Shown: positions 24,192-34,516 of the stretch, one piece after another
Position numbering within the stretch: the stretch's first letter is position 1
Layout: each line of letters starts with the position of its first letter
NCBI RefSeq assembly: GCF_038502225.1
Contig: NC_091323.1
Coordinates: forward strand, 27,190,990 to 27,254,989
Source of the DNA: Cherax quadricarinatus
Lineage: Eukaryota; Arthropoda; Malacostraca; Decapoda; Parastacidae
DNA length: 64,000 nt
Direction of reading: 5' to 3'
Notes under the pieces: generated by a model
Database searches by the model: none
Seen by the model: the letters and a program-made list of their open reading frames with translations, nothing else
Told to the model about the DNA's origin: nothing
Program-made: the position numbers and the translations under genes

Positions 24192-24568
24192 TAGCATGCT
24201 AAAAATATCTAGCCTAGACAGGACTTGCAGCAATGGCTTTAAGCTGGAAAAATTCAGATTCAGGAAGGATATAGGAAAGGACTGGTTTTGTAATAGAGTT
24301 GAGGACGAGTGGAACAAACTCCCGAGTACCGTCACAGAGGTTAAGACGTTGTGTAGTTTTAAAAATAGGTTAGATAAGTACTTGAGTGGGTGTGAATTTG
24401 ACCTGACTAGCTTGTGCTACTAGGTCAGATGCCATGCTCCTTCCTTAAGTGAACGTGACCTGACCTGACTAGGTTAAGGCATTAGCTAAAGCCGGTAGGA
24501 GGATTGGACCTGCCTCGCATGGGCCAGTAGGCCTGCTGCAGTGTTCCTTCTTTCTTGTGTTCTTATGT

Positions 24569-24923
24569 AAAATAAGACATTTAATGTGCTCAAGAGTGAT
24601 TATTATTACATACTATTAGTATCATTACTATGGCATTAAGACTAGAGGGACACTTTTAGTGAACGAGTAACACAAGCATGTTTATATACTATGTAACGTG
24701 TTTCTTGTATAATTTTGAAGAAAATATTATAGGTGGATTAATGAAAATGTCTATATTAACATAAAATAAGACATTTAATGTGCCCAAGAGTGAGTCACGA
24801 ATGTATGAGTGGCCCCAACGATTTCTAAGCAGATGTACGAAACCTGGGGGAAATTTTGCTGAAAAAAGTGCTTGAAATTTGAATTGTATGATTTCCGCAC
24901 CGGCCGAAACCGGGGGTCCACTG
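24569..24923 (-). mobile_element. Tigger element, right half (split by a LINE)
   Basis: Ends with the terminus accgggggtccactg followed by TA (24924-24925). Its interior is two direct copies (~192 bp apart) of the block aaaataagacatttaatgtg (24570 and 24763). It continues the element whose left half is 18469-19091. Confidence 0.78.
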
Positions 24924-25018
24924 TATATACGGTATAATTGCTTTTTCTTTTCTTTTTACTATTTTGGTCTAAGGCTATGTATAATGAATATTTAAAATAT
25001 TGCAATTATTTTAGAGTA

Positions 25019-27390
25019 CAGTGGACCCCTGGTTTTCGGCTGGTGCGGAAATGGTGCAATTCGGAAATAGAGCACTTTTTTTGGCAAAATTTTCCCCTGG
25101 ATTTCATTGATCTGCTCAGAAATTGTTGGTATGAGACGCGTCCACCAGCCCACGACACCACTACCTCACGCATATCACACTCATTCTGCATCTTTCTCTT
25201 TTGAGTTAGGAATACTCTGTGCATTCATCCATTTTTTTTTCTTTATTTTTTAGTGCTTCTTTATTGTTATTGTGCTTCTTTATTATTTTTGTGCTTCTTT
25301 ATTGTTTTTGTGCTTCTGTTGTTTATTGACTGAAATAAGCCACCATGGGGCCAAAGAAAGTTCAGAGTGCCAACCCTTTGATAAAGAAGGTCAGAAACAT
25401 TATAGAATTCAAGAAAGACGTTATAGCAAAATATGAAAGTGGCGTATGTGTGGTGGAGCTCGCTAGGATGTATGGGAAATCTACATCAACAATCAGTTCC
25501 ATCCTGTTGAAGAAAGCAGAAATCAAGGAAGCTGATGTTGCGAAAGGGGTAAATATGCTAACGAAATAGAGGTCACAAACAATCGAGGATGTGAAGCTGT
25601 TGTTGGTGTGGATCGAGAAACAATTAGCGGGAGATAGTGTTTTGGAGGGGATAATTTGCGAGAAGGCATGGCAGTTGCATGTGGATCTCAAAGAAAATTC
25701 CGGGAATTAGTGCTGCTGTTAGTGAATTTAAGGCCAGCAAAGGCTGGTTTGACAGATTCAAGAAGCGAAATGGCATACACAGTGTGGTAAGGCATGGCGA
25801 GGCTGCAAGTTCTGACAAACATGCTGCTGAAGCATTTGTTGATGAATTCAAGGGGTACGTAGAGGCTGAAGGATTCCTCCCCAACAAGTGTTTAGTAGTG
25901 ACGAAACAGGCTTCTTTTGGAAGAAAATGCCAAAGAGGACCTACATCACACAGGAAGAAAAGGCACTGCCAGGACACAAGACTATGAAGGATAGGCTAGC
26001 TCCTTTGTTCTGTGGTAATGCTAATGGGGATTTCAAAGTGAAGCCTTTACTTGTGTATCACTCTGAAAATCCTCGAGTGTTCAAGAAAAACAGTGTCATG
26101 AAGAGTTGAGTGTGTGTGATGTGGAAGGCTAACAATAAGTCATGGGTCATGAGGCTAATTTTCATTGAGTGGGTCGATGAAGTGTTTGGCCCGAGTATGA
26201 AGAAATACCTCCTGGAAAATAATTTGCAACTAAAGTGCCTCCTGGTAATGGACAATGTTCCTGCTCGTCCTCCAGATTTGGAAGACCTATTGTTTGAGGA
26301 GTGTAATTTCATCTCAGTGAAGTTCTTGCCCCCTAGTACCACTCCTCTCATCCAGCCCAGGGACCAGCAGGTCATTTTAAACTTCAAAAACTACACCAAA
26401 GCAATATTTCAAAAGTGCTTTAAAGTAACCTCGTACACTGAATTGACCCTAAGAGAATTAATCACTTCATTATCCTCAATTGCATAAGCCTTATAGATCA
26501 GACTTGGCAGAGAGTGACTTCCAGGACAATGAACTCTGCTTGGAGAAAACTGTGGCCAGAATGTGTCCAAGAGAAGGATTTTGAAGGCTTTGAGACTGAC
26601 CCTGACAACCCTATGCCTGTTGTGGAATCTGTTGTGGCTTTGGGGAAGTCCATGGGGTTGGATGTAAGTGGTGAGGGTGTGGAAGAGTTGGTGGAGGACC
26701 ACAGGGAGAGCTAACCACTGAAGAGCTGCAAGACCTTCAACTGGAGCAGCAACAGACCTCAGCTGAGGATGTTTCTTCAGAGGAGGAAGAGAGGGGAAAA
26801 ATGTGCCTTCTTCAGCAATTAAGGACATTTGTGCAAAGTGGAGTGAGGTGCAAAGTTTTGAGAATTATCACCCTAACAGAACTGTTGCAAGCTGTCTGCA
26901 ACATGTTCAATGACATTGTCTTATCCCATTTTAGGCAAATCTTAGAGACGCCAGAAACAGGTCTCTCTGGACAGATTTTTTGTGCGACAGGGGTACAGTG
27001 ACTCTTAAGCTGGTCCTAGTGGCATTAAAGACAAAGGGAAGTAACCCCAGAGAGGGCTTTGATACCTGAAGTCCTTATGGAGGGGTATTCCCCTTCCAAA
27101 CAAACTCTCCTCCCTCTCCCCTCCTCGCCTTCTTCCATATGCCAGCAAGTCTCTTCTATAAAGGTATGTAACGTTTAACATTAAAATTAGTGCTTTATAT
27201 TTATTTATCATTATTTTCTGTATGTAAAACTATTCTTTAAAAGATTAATTTTTTTGTGAATATTTTTGGGTGTCTGGAATGGATTAATTGGATTTACATT
27301 ATTTCTTATGAGAAATATTACTTCAGTTTTCAGCCATTTTGGATTTAGGCCAACCTTCTGGAATGGATTATGAAAACCAGGAGTCTGCTG
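25019..27390 (+). mobile_element. Tigger-type element, near full length
   Basis: TA at 25017-25018 and 27391-27392; termini cagtggacccctggttttcg and, read in reverse, cagcagactcctggttttca. Length 2372 bp. It carries a decayed transposase on the + strand. Confidence 0.92.
25345..26714 (+). pseudogene. Tigger/CENP-B-like transposase in element 25019-27390
   Basis: Same protein as on 22146-23911, here on the + strand. MGPKKVQSANPLIKKVRNII (from 25345), MYGKSTSTISSILLKKAEIK, a stop at 25567, VSEFKASKGWFDRFKKRNGI (25719-), FSSDETGFFWKKMPKRTYIT (first DDE Asp, ~25900), a stop at ~26107, WVMRLIFIEWVDEVFGPSMK, CLLVMDNVPARPPDL (second Asp, ~26248) and FLPPSTTPLIQPRDQQVILN (~26323-26380), then a degenerate acidic C-terminus. 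Frameshifts near 25685 and 26470. Confidence 0.9.
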
Positions 27391-28420
27391 TATAATATTA
27401 ATCAAAACGTGGAAATTATTCACATTTTTTACTTTACTGGGTTAAATATACCTAGTGTGTTTTGTGGCTGAATTCCACTGTTAGTATCATAAAACTAATA
27501 AATTTGGACTGAATGAGTCATCTTTGAGCCACTTGCACACACACTGTTTGCTGGTAGAGAAACTGGTGGTGGAACAACAGCTGGTTTCTTTGTTCACTTT
27601 TGCTAGTGAGGATGGCACAGTCATCCCCTGGGTATTAAACCATGATTAATTGTGTGTACCCTGCTGGTCTTAGATTTTTTCAAATGTATGAATAGATGGA
27701 AAATGCAGAGAGTTGTCCAGAGGTAAAAATTGTTGGTAGATGGCAGATTTGTGGGTATGAAAAATGGTGCGTATTAGTACCAGCATCTGCAAACTAGTAC
27801 GTCATACACAGTACCAGCACCTGCATACCAGTATGTCTGACAAAGTTAAAGGGTTAAACAAAATCCATTATGCAAAACTTAAAATGAAGTGGTCATAATG
27901 CCCATTCTTGGATTTCAGAAACCTTTTACCACTGATAAGACACCTGAGGTGTCATCAGTGGTAAAAGATGCAAGCTTCTGCAGAGATATACCATAAATTC
28001 CATTTGCCTTTCAGTCTTGACTAAGCATATTTAACTTTTTATGCAGTATTTTATTATACTCTAATTTTTTCCACATCGCATCCAGGGAGTACTCTGGGAA
28101 ATTATGAATGTAAGTAGTGTCTTATTACACAGGTATAGGATGCAGTATTGATAAATATGCAAGATGGACTGACAAATAAAAGATCTCAGAAATGGATTAT
28201 ATTTGTAAAAAGTTATTGCTACCAGGTATTCATGAGATTTTAGCCAATGAATGCACATCCTGCACCCTTCCATTTTGTTACAATAGACTAGCGTGTGTGA
28301 TTATCCATAAGAACTCTTGCCTCGTAAAAGTGCAACATTAACACTGGCATGTGTTAATCAAGTGACTATAGTGGTTTTAGTGTGTGTGTGTGGGGGGGTG
28401 AAATGCTGTATAATCATGCT
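27391..28420 (+). other. Intron sequence with a hairpin
   Basis: No coding signal. The only structure seen is the hairpin at 27923-27967; a possible piggyBac right end (aaagggTTAA) is at 27848-27857. Confidence 0.45.
27923..27967. repeat. 45-nt near-perfect hairpin
   Basis: cttttaccactgat (27923-27936) pairs with atcagtggtaaaag (27954-27967), and gacacc with ggtgtc. A 2-nt bulge and a 3-nt loop are the only unpaired bases. Confidence 0.85.
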
Positions 28421-28424
28421 TTAA

Positions 28425-29472
28425 CCCCTTGACTTGAGGTGTCTCCTGGTGTTGCAAAATTTAAAAAAAAAAAAAAAAAAATTCTTATTAAATGATAGAG
28501 AATCTTTTCGCAATTGTAATGACACCAAAAAAACGAAATTTGATGAAAAACTGACAATTACGCTCTCGCGAAGTTAGCGACCTTGGCGATATTTACAAAT
28601 CGGCTATTTCACCCACTTTGCGCCCCATTTTTAGCTAATTCCGTTGTTCCAGTCGACCAAACTCATAGCTATTTCTTTAGAACTCCGTTTTTTCTATTGA
28701 TTGAGTACAAGAAACTGCCCATTTACCAATTTCAACTACCCAGTAACGTGGTCAGAAATTTGCAATTTGGCCAATTTCACGAAAATTGAAAAATATGACA
28801 ATTTCAAAATAAGGTCCAGAATGAACAATGCAGACATTCCTGGCTCTAAAATAACATTTTCTTTATTCATCAATCATGTCTCCAGGCCCCTCTGATATTA
28901 CTCTTGCTTTCTATTTTGAATTTTTATTCAAACAAAAAATAGAGATTTACTATTATGCAGACTACTCCAATACTGTAATAATTGTATAAATAACATCAAC
29001 CCATTCATGACTGCATATTAGAATGGCTAGTTGGACATTTATTAGACAATGATGTCATTTGTTTACTTTTGAACATTGGCAAAAATCAAACATTTCCCCT
29101 ACTTTGAGCTCCATTTCCAGGTTCTTTTTATAGTAAAATCAATCAAAATCATCCCTTTTTCTATAACATGTTTTCCATTCTATCAAATGAGACCAAGAAA
29201 ACGAGAAAACAACCATAAATACTATACGAAAATAGACCACAAAGTCGGAATTTTAATTAAAAAAACTGTCGGAGTTTTTTTTTTTTTCTCATTATGCACT
29301 GCGTGCTCCAGGATTTTTTTTATGTGGTGCACACTGACCACACAGACCCATTATCTCACATGTGGGCCTACCAGCTTTCTCCTTGATTTGAAGCCGCTAG
29401 AATTTATGAGTATATATACGTCAAACACGGTGCCTCGTAAGACGTATATATACGGCCGTGACAGTCAGAGGG
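28425..29472. mobile_element. PiggyBac-like non-autonomous element, complete
   Basis: TTAA at 28421-28424 and 29473-29476; begins ccccttgacttgagg and ends cagtcagaggg. It is 1048 bp with no transposase. The distal end carries the palindrome-like cgtatatatacg seen in the shorter MITEs (29430-29455). Related copies: 591-1320, 38695-39110 (reverse), 30020-30165 (reverse fragment). Confidence 0.82.
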
Positions 29473-29837
29473 TTAAAAGTGATTCTTGAGCTTCAGACAT
29501 GGAAAAGCACCATAATTTTCAGCAACTTCAATGTCTTCATGAGAAATTTAATTTCTCATGAACTTTATTATTATATTTTAGCTATTCTTCCTTATAATGT
29601 GCTTTCTTTTTGTTACAAACATAGTATAATTAAATACAGTGATCCTAGTAATATATCCAGTTATATCTGTATCATTTGATATATGTTAGGCCTTTGCACA
29701 CTCTTAAAGTGAATTTATTTTACACAAAATCACACATTTAACTGTTCATATGATTTAGTTAGTTCTTATAATATAGTGTTAAGTAGAATATATGCCTACA
29801 TGAAAACATTGCTAATTTGTGCACCTCTTTGTTACAG

Positions 29838-29981
29838 TGCAAGTACAGCAATAGAACGGACAGCAGAGAAACAGAAAAAGAAAAAAATGAGTGATGAAGA
29901 AATTTTAGAACGATTAAGAAGTATAGTATCTGTTGGAGATCCCAATCGCAAATATACAAAAATGGAAAAGATTGGCCAGGG
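29838..29981 (+). CDS. Pak: Pak exon c: basic linker and start of the kinase domain
   Basis: Acceptor ttacag ends at 29837; donor gtgagt starts at 29982. Phase 2 in, phase 2 out. Residues 112-160 contain the basic run [20 protein letters not shown] and [16 protein letters not shown], so the Gly-rich loop (GQGASG) is split across the next intron. The MSDEEI...VSVGDP block is diagnostic of group I PAKs just before the kinase domain. The intron before it is the longest in the window (14.1 kb) and holds the large Tigger/LINE nests. Confidence 0.97.
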
Positions 29982-30019
29982 GTGAGTGACAAATTGAAGC
30001 TCTTGTGTTTGTTACTTTA

Positions 30020-30165
30020 AGCTAGTATGTACTACGCCAAAATTCTAGCGGCTTCAAATCTAGTGGGAGAAAGCTGGTAGACCTACATGTGAGAGAATGG
30101 GTCTGCATGGTCAGTGTGCGCAATATAAAAAAAATCGGGGAGGCCACAGTGCATTGCGGGAGTGC
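30020..30165 (-). repeat. Fragment of the piggyBac-like family
   Basis: Reverse complement of the distal part of 28425-29472 (cccgcaatgcactg region, acccattctctcacatgtag, agctttctcccactag). It begins 39 bp after the exon c donor. Confidence 0.7.
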
Positions 30166-30492
30166 TAATTCAGTACGCCTTGGTCACCAAGCCTAGCAGT
30201 AAGGAATACCTCACTCCCTGGCGAATTGGGACTCTTCCCTTCCCAAGTGATACATGTAGTTCTAACACAGATTGAAGTGTCAGTGAAGATGAATCTCATG
30301 GTTGAGGAGTTTGTGACCGAAAGCAATGCCCAGGATACCATAAATAGTGCCGAAAACCCACCTCTGGTGTTGGGCCATCCCATTCATGTTCACTTGTACC
30401 ACAGCAAAAGAGGACACTCATATTTTCCCATATCTCAAAGAACAAGTAAGTTTATTCAGGTATACACAAATACAGTTATGCAGATTATCATA

Positions 30493-30727
30493 CATAGCAG
30501 CATATGTGTAGATTACCTAGGATAACCTAAAAAAAGTCAAACAAAGTGACTTATTTCCATGTGGGTGGTGGGGAAGGCAGCGTGGGTTTGTGTAAACAAC
30601 ATAGCAGCATGTGTGTAGGTTACCTAGGATAACCCATAAAAGTCAGACAATGTGACTTATTTCCATGTGGGTGATGGAGAAGACAGCATGATTGGTGGGG
30701 GGACAGCATCGTGGGTTTGTGTAAACA
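30493..30727 (+). repeat. Tandem duplication, ~107-bp unit
   Basis: Two adjacent units starting catagcagcatatgtgtaga (30493) and catagcagcatgtgtgtagg (30600), sharing acctaggataacc and tgacttatttccatgtgggt. The second unit has an extra ~20 bp. Confidence 0.85.
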
Positions 30728-30791
30728 GGTTCTGTAAACAATATAATGATAATGTGCGGTTGTGTTGCAAAGAACGAGTTGATATATATAC

Positions 30792-31190
30792 TTTTTTTTT
30801 TTCAACAAGTCGGCCATCTCCCACTGAGGCAGGGTGACCCAAAAAAGAAAGAAAATCCCCAAAAAGAAAATACTTTCATCATCATTCGACACTTTCATCT
30901 CACTCACACATAATCACCGTTTTTGCAGAGGTGCTCAGAATACAACAGTTTAGAAGCATATACGTATAAAGATACACAACATATCCCTCCAAACTGCCAG
31001 TAGCCCAAACCCCTCCTTTAAAGTGCAGGCATTGTACATCCCATTTCCAGGACTTAAGTCCGGCTATATGAAAATAACTGGTTTCCCTGAATCCCTTCAC
31101 TAAATATTACCCTGCTCACACTCCAACACCTTGTCAGGTCCCAAATACCATTCGTCTCCATTCACTCCTGTCTAACACGCTTATCCACGC
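30792..31190 (-). mobile_element. RTE-like 3' tail with C-terminal coding edge
   Basis: Poly(T), then caacaagtcggccatctccc, the full tail and the start of the C-terminal coding region (ccattcactcctgtctaaca). Its 5' side joins a piggyBac fragment. Confidence 0.88.
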
Positions 31191-31351
31191 TTTGTGTCAG
31201 CTTCATGCTTCTATATCTTGGTAAGTACTGATCGCAAAAAAAAAAAAAAAAAAAAAAAGGAAACTGTTAAAACAATCAGAAAAATATTCTTAACATTTTT
31301 TTTTTGACACTGAGAGGAAGTTTGTGAGCAAAGGTCTCAACAGTAAAAGGG
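31191..31351. repeat. PiggyBac-like right-end fragment
   Basis: Resembles the interior of the MITE at 34043-34511 (gtaagtactgatcgc against gtaagtactgaccct) and ends aaaaggg at TTAA 31352-31355. Confidence 0.55.
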
Positions 31352-31404
31352 TTAATGGGGGCACTGAAAATTTGTGATTATGGTGTTATGTATTTTATTT
31401 GTCC

Positions 31405-32171
31405 AGCCATAGAATTGATGAAGGAAAAAGGGTGGGTGGTACATTGAGATATTAGTGGAGACAAGGAATGTTATCCATGGAGGAAAGGAAGGGAATGTAT
31501 GAGAGTATAGTGGTACCAACACTCTTATATGGGTATGAAGCATGGGTTGTAAATGATGCAGCGAGGAGGAGGCCGGAGGCAGTGGAGATGTCGTGTCTAA
31601 GGGCAATGTGTGGTGTAAATATTAAGCAGAGAATTTGTAGTGTGGAAATTAGCAGGTGGTGTGGAGTTACTAAAAGTATTATTCAGAGGGCTGAGGAGGG
31701 GTTGTTGAGGTGGTTTGGTCATTTAGAGAGGGTGGAGCAAAATAGGATGACATGGAGGGTGTATGAATCTGCAGTGGAGGGGAGGAGGGAGGGAGGGGAT
31801 GAAAGAGGTTTTGTATGCAAGGGGATTGGACATATAGCAGGCATTTGTGAGTGTGTTAGGCGTGAATGGAGACAAGTGATTTTTGGGACTTGATGAGCTG
31901 TTGGAGTGTGAGGAGGGTAATATTTTGTGAAGGGGATTCAGGGAAACCAGTTAACCAGACTTAAATTCTAGAGGTGGGAGGTACAGTGACTGCACTTTAA
32001 AGGAGAGGTTTGGGATATTGTTAGTTTGGAGGGACGTCTAAACTGTCGTATCTGAGCGCCTCTGCAAAGACAGTGATTATGTATGAGTGACAGTGAAAAT
32101 GTTAAATGATGAAAATTTTTTCCTTCTTTTTGGGTCGTCTTACCTCGGTGGGAAACGTGATGAAAAAAAAT
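31405..32171 (+). mobile_element. RTE-like LINE fragment, diverged
   Basis: Encodes MLSMEERKGMYESIVVPTLL, RRPEAVEMSCLRAMCGVNIK and the RWFGHLERVEQNRMTW block (31468-31893), then the tail and a short A-run at 32164. The GRGRPRKGW motif is disrupted. Older than copies A-C. Confidence 0.85.
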
Positions 32172-33104
32172 ATATATAATAAAATTAGTGCCTGCAATTT
32201 GGAGGAAAGTTGGGGATGTTGAAGTTCAAAGGGCCATAAGTCCGATGTTCGCAAATAGCCAATATGTATATGAATAATATTTAAAAAATTTATTACTTTA
32301 GTTGTGCCTACAAATTACATGGGTTATGCTACACTCCTAGAGTTCCTGTGAAACTTGAAACAGTGAATAATATGATATTAAGTTTGTAGAACAAATTTTT
32401 TCAAATTTAGGTTTATATTGTGTCTTGGAGACTATCACTCCAGTCTTAATATTAAGGTTCATAAGAAATAATGAGAGATTTGAGCATGGGAAATCCATAG
32501 CCAGAAAAATGTTGGGTAATTTAATTGGTAAAATAACTGGTATAGAAGCTCATGTGTAAGTAAAACTGTGTAGCACAGTTGGTCCACCTCAGATTGCCTT
32601 GTTGCTGGTGTGGGACGATATTGATCCAAGGAATTGGACCTATCCTCAGTGTCCTTGGATTGAACCTGATTACTTCCCATTGTCCATGCACTGTATAACC
32701 CATATAAATTACACTTATAATTCATTGATAGCATCCTAATTAGAATTTTTTTTTTCATTGTGCCCATTTTTGGGGGGGCTTTGCACATGATCCCTATATT
32801 GAAAACTACACTTATGATTTCTTTTAAAATATCTTCAGTGACTTTCCCTTGCCCAAATATCTCTCTCTCTTTTTGTGATCATTCTTTCTTATGAATGCCA
32901 GTATTAACCAGATTAGAGTGACATTTAAAATTAACAGGGTTTTTGAAATACAAAATGAGCCTAATAATTTGAAACAAAATTCATTATGCAGATATAATTT
33001 TTCTTATTCACAGAGTGTAGATTTGTAGAACCTCTAGGAAATAATCCCTTGCAAATTTGCGGGCCTGAGTGTACTGTCAACCAACGAAAAAACACATTAA
33101 CATA
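32172..33104 (+). other. Intron with one dispersed repeat
   Basis: 32560-32705 (gatccaaggaattggaccta, tccttggattgaacctgatt) is a diverged copy of the repeat at 58254-58425. The rest is unassigned. Confidence 0.45.
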
Positions 33105-33287
33105 CAGGTCCACAACAATTTATCTGAAATTGGAAGAGTTCCAAAAACTGAAGGCTTTTCGTGGAGTGTGGAGCATCAGTCCTCTCAGTGCTGGGTCACG
33201 TTGCCATGTGGAAGCGTTGACAGTCATTCTGAACTTTGAAAAATTCTGAAATTCGAAACAAAACCGGCCTCGAGAGTTGTGGACCTG
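33105..33287. mobile_element. TA-flanked MITE, 183 bp
   Basis: Perfect 11-bp terminal inverted repeat caggtccacaa, flanked by TA (33103-33104, 33288-33289). The terminus differs from the cagtgga type but the target duplication is the same, so it is probably pogo/mariner-mobilised. Confidence 0.8.
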
Positions 33288-33367
33288 TATTATCTATTTG
33301 TGCATATCAGATCTGTATAATGTTGATTAAATAACCAAAAAAGGCACAATACCGTGACTGGAACAAC

Positions 33368-33499
33368 ACACAAATAACCCGCACACAGAAGAGAGGAGCT
33401 TACGATGATGTTTCGGTCCGACTTGGACCATTTACAAAGTCACAGTGTGACCGAAACGTCGTCGTAAGCTCCTCTCTTCTATGTGCGGGTTATTTGTGT
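33368..33499. repeat. Foldback element, 51-bp arms
   Basis: Left arm 33368-33418 (acacaaataacccgcacaca...) pairs with right arm 33449-33499 with four mismatches, around a 30-nt centre (cgacttggaccatttacaaa...). A relic of the centre also occurs at ~7030. Confidence 0.92.
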
Positions 33500-34042
33500 A
33501 ATGTTGATTATTGTGATAAAGAAACTGTTCATATAATTATTAGCAGTCATACCAATATACATATACAGACTGACAATTTAAAAATGCAATCACCACCACC
33601 ACCAACACCATACAGTCATTCGGCATGTGTAACATGTATACCTAAATGCAGTTTTCAACTTATCATCTGCTGTTTTATTAGTTGTACTTTTTTAAAATGT
33701 TCATCTTGAATTGATCACCTAAATAACATTCATTGAAAAATTATAGGAAAATTATGGAAAAAACTAATTGCATTATTATATGTCTGGAAAAACAGTTGAC
33801 ATCTTGCATTTATTTTTTTTTTTTTTTTTTTTTTTAACAAGTTGGCCATCTCCCACCGAGCTAGGGTGACCCAAAAGAAAGAAAAAATACTTTAATCATC
33901 ATTCAACACTTTCACCTCCCTCATACATAATCACTTTTTTTGCAGAGGCTCCCAGATACAACAGTTTAGAAGCATATGTAATATGTATAAAGATATATAA
34001 CATATCCCTCCAAACAGCCAGTATCCCAAACCACTCCTTTAA

Positions 34043-34511
34043 CCCCTGAATGGTCCAAACGTATATATACGTTCTTTCTGCTAGTGCCCCAAATGTATAT
34101 ATATACGTTTTATTTTTCCTGCCTCCAAATTTGGCATGATTGGCACCTGTCAATGTGTTTGTGACAATTTGAGTATAATTTCAGTACCTAATATTAGTGT
34201 CAGAACAAAGATTGGTTATGAAATGACAAGAACTACAATAAATTGTAATTATCATAATATAAAAATGAGAAAAACTGGTATATTGGCAACACTTTTGCAA
34301 GTGGCAGGACTCGATGTTGCCGTCAGGTGAGCATTAAGTGCCAACTTTGCAGCCTCATATCGCAGTAAGTACTGACCCTAATTTTTTTATTTTAATCCTA
34401 TAACACTTAAAAAAAAATTCTTTATTTCAATGAAAAAAAAAAAAATTATTTTTCAAAATATTCGGGGCACTGGGGGAGAGAACGTATATATACGTTTGGA
34501 CTGTTTAGGGG
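34043..34511. mobile_element. PiggyBac-like MITE, 469 bp, inside the RTE tail
   Basis: TTAA at 34039-34042 and 34512-34515; ends cccctgaatggtccaaacgt and, in reverse, cccctaaacagtccaaacgt. Palindromic acgtatatatacgt occurs next to each end. The RTE tail reads cctTTAAagtgc in intact copies, so the insertion is exact. Confidence 0.9.
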
Positions 34512-34516
34512 TTAAA

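Larger units (their letters stand above)
19130..24423 (+). pseudogene. CR1/Jockey-type LINE RT, interrupted
   Basis: Segment 1: IEKLKPNKSPGPDEL (~19340), then IPIYKAGDRSLALNYRPISLT (~19495-19555), VYVDFSKAFDRVPHQ (catalytic Asp, ~19740), SVPQGSVSGPLLFTIYVND and FADDTK (catalytic DD, ~20005). Segment 2: LVRPHLDYAAQFWSLYYRMN (~21605) and VQRRVTKLIPCIRNLPFEDR. Segment 3: RKDIGKDWFCNRVEDEWNKL and FKNRLDKYLSGCEF (24250-24400). Stops and frameshifts occur (for example near 19277, 19395, 19715, 20215). Even without the insertions the frame is broken. Confidence 0.88.
19092..24568 (+). mobile_element. CR1/Jockey-type LINE (family 1) split by two Tiggers
   Basis: Three LINE segments (19092-20355, 21589-21842, 24192-24568) join into one element once the two TA-flanked Tiggers are left out. 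The 3' end reads gggccagtaggcctgctgca then gtgttccttctttcttgtgt. The element itself lies inside an older Tigger (18469-19091/24569-24923). Confidence 0.9.

Noticed and set aside
30165..30383. Possible piggyBac transposase fragment next to the piggyBac-like piece
   Set aside because: Neither strand shows recognisable DDD motifs or the Cys-rich C-terminus; open frames are short and broken.
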